From NCBI RefSeq assembly GCF_001522545.3, contig NC_031769.1:15050256-15114255 (forward strand): a stretch of DNA of 64,000 nt, given 5' to 3'. Positions 59,246 through 64,000 of this stretch are shown piece by piece (position 1 is the first letter of the stretch; every line of letters starts with the position of its first letter). Origin of the DNA: Parus major (lineage: Eukaryota; Chordata; Aves; Passeriformes; Paridae). Both the position numbers and the translations under genes were made by a program. The notes under the pieces were generated by a model. It saw nothing but the letters and a program-made list of their open reading frames with translations. It ran no database searches and had not been told where the DNA came from.

Positions 59246-60106
59246 AGCGACCACACTAAATGTCCAGTTCAGGGGCTGATGATGTCCATTCCCTCTTGAC
59301 AAGCTAGTTGTCAACCTACTGCAGCCTACATGCCCCTCAGGAAGGAGCCAGATGGGGAAGGACCATCATCATTTTTTTAGCATGTCTCTTCCTTCCACCA
59401 TGAACTCTAACGTGAGGATACTTGGAAAAGTTCCCCATACCTTTGAAGTCCAGCTGAATCCCTCTGCCTGTATGTATTTGCTCTAGCCTGTGCCAGACTG
59501 GGCACATACTGCCTGAACTGCCATTGGGTAAGCCTCGTATGTTTCATGAGGAGTATGTTTATTAAGGGAATTCTCATTCTCCTTCATGGAGTTTGGGCTC
59601 TCATCACTGCCAGGTCCCTGCTGTGTCCCCAGGTGAACTGGAAAACTTACTCTGCCTAGAAGGCTGCATGCAGATTAATTCTCCTTACTCCTCATTCCAG
59701 CCTACTTTTCCCTTTAATTAAGACCAATCCTGTTATCTAGAACCTGGGGAAAATTAAGATACATTTGGCCTTGATTGTGTAAGTGTATTTATGATCATTC
59801 TTGGTAACATAAAATTGTCTTTTCCAGGAAGTCTATCTCCTGGACTGCTTGCTTTCAAGGATTGTCTGTCTTTATAGGTCTGGTTAGTGGTCTAAGTGTG
59901 TGATCTTTCCAGACAGAGAACACCATTTAGACTGAGTTATGAACTATGCCCTTTACCTTCATTTATTTGAGGTCTTTAGTGATAAAAGAAGAGGAAGAAA
60001 ATGTGTCCTTGTGCTGTACTCAGTTTATAGATCATACTCTTAAAAAAACCCAAAAATCTGTTAGTAGTATGGTGATGATGGCATAGTTTTAATAGGGTGG
60101 AAAGCT
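59246..60106. other. Unique noncoding sequence
   Basis: No gene or repeat recognised. Confidence 0.5.
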
Positions 60107-60152
60107 GTCCTTCTCTTAACCCTTGGATGTTAAGTGGTCCTTCTCTAACCCT
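60107..60152. repeat. Diverged tandem duplication of about 30 bp
   Basis: GTCCTTCTCTTAACCCT (60107-60123) recurs as GTCCTTCTCTAACCCT (from about 60138), with a one-base deletion. Confidence 0.8.
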
Positions 60153-63100
60153 GAGTCACTCCTTCACTAAGTTCCTCACTATCTCTTTCACTCCTTCCAG
60201 TCTGTTCCATCTTCCCCTCTGCTTTAACCCCTAGACATGCACTTTTTTACATTGCAGATTAAAAAGTAGGTCAGACCCTCCTCAGAAAAAAGGCTTTATG
60301 TTCCTACTTGTCTCTCTACTTACAGTCATGGAAAGGGATGTTGGAGTTGTCTTGGCAGCTCTGTCACTCACAGACCACGTACCCATAGTGCTGAGACTCA
60401 GTCTCTTTGTTGTCTGTCTCCTCTTTCTCAGGGTCAAGCTGTTTCTCACACATCTTTTTGCCATGTCCTTTTAGCTTCATTTTTATTACTGCCTGTATCT
60501 CTGTGATTGAGCCTATTTTTCACAGAAGCCCACTCCACCCCCGTGGCCTGTGTGCAAACTGCCCCAGCAGGGAGCACTTCACAGCTTGACTTGGGCACCT
60601 CTGGAGCCTGAGACTTCTCAGGAAGCCAAGAATGGCTGTTTTCTGCCTGTAGTACAGCAGCATTTCCAATACCCCACCACAGAGCAGGTTCCTCCAGACA
60701 ATTGTCTCCACAAAATGTTGCCTGCCCAAAACTGCTTCTAATTGAAGTGAAAAGCAAAGGATCGTGAGAGAAACAACAGGTTTGCAGCATACAAGAAGCT
60801 GATGAGGTAATACTTAGGGAGTAAACTTATATAGTGAGATAATGAGGCTACAGTAACGTATAATGAGATTATTCCCCAGAGAATAGTTTTCATAAAAATT
60901 CTAAGGTGCAGTCCAGATTTTCATCCCACTGCTGCCAGTCCTGTGCATTGCTGCTGCTGTCAGCTATGAAGGCCTGAAAGAGTCCTGCTGCTTTTGAGTT
61001 TTCAGAGGAGCAGAAAGCATCAAAATGCCTAACTTTGGATGGGGGATTGCAATTCCGTGTTTGCAGAGGATGGTGAGAACAGCTCCTGGGGCAGACATGA
61101 GGAGAGCAGATTCAGCCTGCCTGGCTCAGGTGGTGGAGATGCCTTTCAGAATTCAATCTTTCAGCACAGTTCTCATGTTCTAGCGAGTTGTCAGCCTGCT
61201 CTTTGAAAAGGCATCCGTGTAACTCTGTGAACACGGTCCTTTCAGATCCCTTCACTACCGTGCACTGCTCTGTGAACTCAATACACCGAGCAGGGAGTTC
61301 ACACAGATCAAACTCTTTTATACTTCTCATCTGGTGCATCATTCTCATTTTATAGCAAAGTCACTTGAATTTGACCTGAGCTGTCACAGCAAAGGAGATT
61401 CTAGAAGCTTTGAGGATAATAGATTTGTTTGAGAAAACAAATGTACACTCTTCCCTAAGCCTTGAATTAATTTGATTTTCCCCTTTGGATTCTTGTGACA
61501 GCAGTGTGGCCTGTAAAGAAATATTTTTTTTTCTAAAATCCTTCAGTCCTTGACTTTTCTTTAAGCTACTCTCTCTCTATATAGACATTCATAGCCAGAC
61601 TGACTGCTCCTTGTTGCCCTTCTTGCTAGAGAAGTGTCAGCCTGAGACGATAGGAGCATTTCTGAGATAAGAGATGTAGCTCCAGTTTTGAGCTGTGAAT
61701 AATATGTGGGGGCTGAAGTGCTCCAGAAAGCAAGAAAAGAAAAAGAAAAAAAAAAAGCAACATAACAAAATTCTTGGTTAATTATGAGCATTGGATAGAC
61801 TGGCATAGATACTGCGACAGTCTTTAAAAAGAGAACTCTTTGATAACTTCTTTATTTTGCTAATCGCAAAAAGGTTACTTCAGTCTAATCAGTTCTTCAT
61901 AGTAACAGATCAAGTAAATCATCACATCCCTTATCTACATAAGAATATGCACTAGTTCAGTTCAAACTGGTGCCATGTGTTGCATGAATATTCTTATTTA
62001 ATTTAAGAATGTATTTCAATTTATTATCAAACTGCCTTGAGCTCATATACAGTAAACCAGAAAAAGATCTGTCTCAGGAGATTGCTGAGTTAACCACACA
62101 CTTTCAGAACAACTTGTCTCACAGGATGTGGTTCCTCTGGCAGTCCTGTATACATCTTTATCTGCAGTGGTCACCACGATCTGAGTATCTGGAGTCAGTG
62201 AATCTAGGGCACAATTCATTCCATGCCAAAGCAGATGCATAAATGAGATTAGTGTAATTACACCATATGGACATCTCTCCCTCCCCACTGTTCCTAAGTG
62301 GAGATAAAGGGGAGGAGCTCAGCTGAAGAGCTCTTGTCTCTGACATTCTGCACTTGGATCATATAACTTGACCTGTCCTGCTCCAGAGATGTAACCTGAG
62401 CCAGGCTGGGCACAGGACCCAGCCCCATGGTGAGGCCTGGGAGGGCAGAATCTGACTCTGCTTCAGGTGCTGGTGGGGCTGTGTGGGGCTGCAGAACATA
62501 AGACCTGAAGTATTTTATTATTGCTACTAAAGGCAGGGACAGCAGTACCCTCAGAAATGACAGAGAGAGAGAGAAAAGGAGCCAAATGCCAAAGGGCAGT
62601 GAGGTTATGAGGTGCTCAGGATGTCCACCTTACTGCAGAAAGCATCTCTGGTGTGTCCTGGGAAAGAGGGGTGGTACAGATAGTAGTGCATTTGCAGGAG
62701 AGGAGGACAAAGACCTGCACGGTCTAAGTTGCAGAAGAGTAGAGACAGCTGAACTCCCAGGCCAGTGGACTTTAAAATCCCTAGGGGGAGAAATTATGAG
62801 GGTTATCAATAATTTCAAAAATGCAACCCTGGCTCCAAGGATCACAAAAACCCTGAGGGCAGCAGGCCATCACCTTGAGGGACAGACGTGCTTTCCCTTC
62901 TGTCTCAAGACAGACAACATGAGTGATGGAGTCTGGAGGTGTAGTTAATGTGTGAAATTGCTGATTAGAAACCTCAGGTACCCTCTGCTGTACAGGGCAC
63001 AGGATGCCTGAAAGCCATCACTTTGCTGACCTTCCTGTTAACTTTTCCTTGCAGTCAAAACTGACTTGTCAGGAGCAGCTGATCTGCTCCTCTTGCATCC

Positions 63101-64000
63101 TCTCCCTGGCCTCCCCTAGGGCACACACAGGTAGGATAAGGACTTGTAGGACAGAAGAAAGAGGAAGCTGCCTACTTGATATGTCAGGAGTTCAGTCTGT
63201 GGCCACAACTCACTCATCTCCCATGGGCTCCTCCATGAATGATCCTGCAGATACACTGAGCTTTCTTGAATCTCATAGGTTTGGAAAGAAATCTATGACT
63301 ACAGGTGTTCAGAAGGCAGAAATTCCCTTTGTGAAATATCTTAATTTAATGATCTTTTGGTCCTATTTTTCTCCAAACAGGGGAATCCCTCTACCCTTTT
63401 TGGAATATCCTATTCACAGAAATGTAGAAAAGATGATTTCACATGGAGTTATCTGATGTTATATTCTCTACTGACTATTAAAATTTGTGATATGGTCTCC
63501 TTGTTATTCTTCCCCTTAAGAAAGAGAAATGGTAACTCAAGTAAAACAGTTCCTTGAAGTGTTTTGATATAAGTGAAAAAGCATCATGTGTCACAAAATG
63601 GTGGCTGTTGTTTTGGTTGTTTTTTGGTCTGTTTCTCCCCAGAAGGAACTAGGGATGAACTTGGGAGTAAAATCTCTCGGGATATTAACTGTCTCTATGG
63701 AACATGTTAAACTGCTTACTTCCTAAATGTTTGTCATTCTGACTGATTGGGTAGGAAAGCTCCAGGTCCCAGAGCCCAGACCTGGGGTTTGACAGCCGTG
63801 GCCTGCAGCTAAGCCTAGCCTGATGATCCAGTATGCTACAGTCCTGGAGAAGAACATATCTTCCTTGAGACTTTTAGCAAAAGATAAGATGCTGAACTTG
63901 GTGGTCTGGACTGGTGGAGGGGATCCTGTGGCTCTCACAGGACAGTGTGAACTCCAGAATAGAATACTGCAGGTGAAAGAAAAAAATAAAAAATGAGAGC
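60153..64000. other. Unique noncoding sequence to window end
   Basis: An A-rich tract lies at about 61733-61757. Open frames (for example minus 60446-60790, plus 62586-62948 and plus 63004-63456) have no recognisable domains or splice structure. No transposon recognised. Confidence 0.5.

Overview
The window reads as noncoding nuclear DNA from a bird, or less likely another sauropsid. Three truncated CR1 LINE pieces are recognisable (about 657-755, 42583-42624 and 44062-44386). There are also two faint relics resembling old sauropsid/MIR-type SINEs. I saw no Alu, B1/B2 or L1 sequence, which argues against a mammal, and repeat density is low, as in birds. The order of bird cannot be told from the sequence.

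I recognise no protein-coding gene, rRNA, tRNA, miRNA, CRISPR array or intact mobile element. Open reading frames are short, lie on both strands and do not join into exons of a known family. Many of the longer ones exist only because they cross tandem repeats or runs of N. The window is best read as intergenic sequence or the inside of a very long intron. Four places are listed as weak exon or ORF candidates (32881-33219, 44704-44828, 51426-51485 and 53053-53075). None is a gene call.

Layout. 0-3.5 kb: an 88-bp inverted repeat, a CR1 tail, a (TTC)n array and a (CCCTT)n array with an assembly gap, then a 19-bp tandem repeat. 3.5-13.6 kb: mostly unique sequence with one strong hairpin and a small CpG-rich patch near 8.9 kb. 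13.6-15.9 kb: the most structured part. It is a GC- and CpG-enriched domain holding a TCF/LEF-like palindrome, an exact 69-bp duplication, a TG-rich minisatellite, a C-rich tract with strong minus-strand G-quadruplex potential, and a G-rich hexamer array. 15.9-30 kb: unique sequence with small tandem duplications and a gapped 25-bp minisatellite. 30-32.3 kb: an AT-rich stretch with a CCAAT palindrome, an octamer/SOX pair and a repeated 13-mer, which looks like a cluster of conserved noncoding elements. 36.4-38 kb: further enhancer-like sequence. 40.9-41.3 kb: a minisatellite with about twenty CCCCAG cores. 42.5-44.4 kb: two CR1 pieces in opposite orientation. 45-64 kb: mainly unique sequence, with enhancer-like patches near 52.2 and 59.1 kb.

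No gene set working as a system is visible. If the window has a function, it is most likely regulatory. The best targets are the 13.6-15.6 kb domain, the 30.4-32.1 kb stretch and the 59.0-59.25 kb element. All four assembly gaps fall inside tandem repeats, so the true length of those arrays is unknown.
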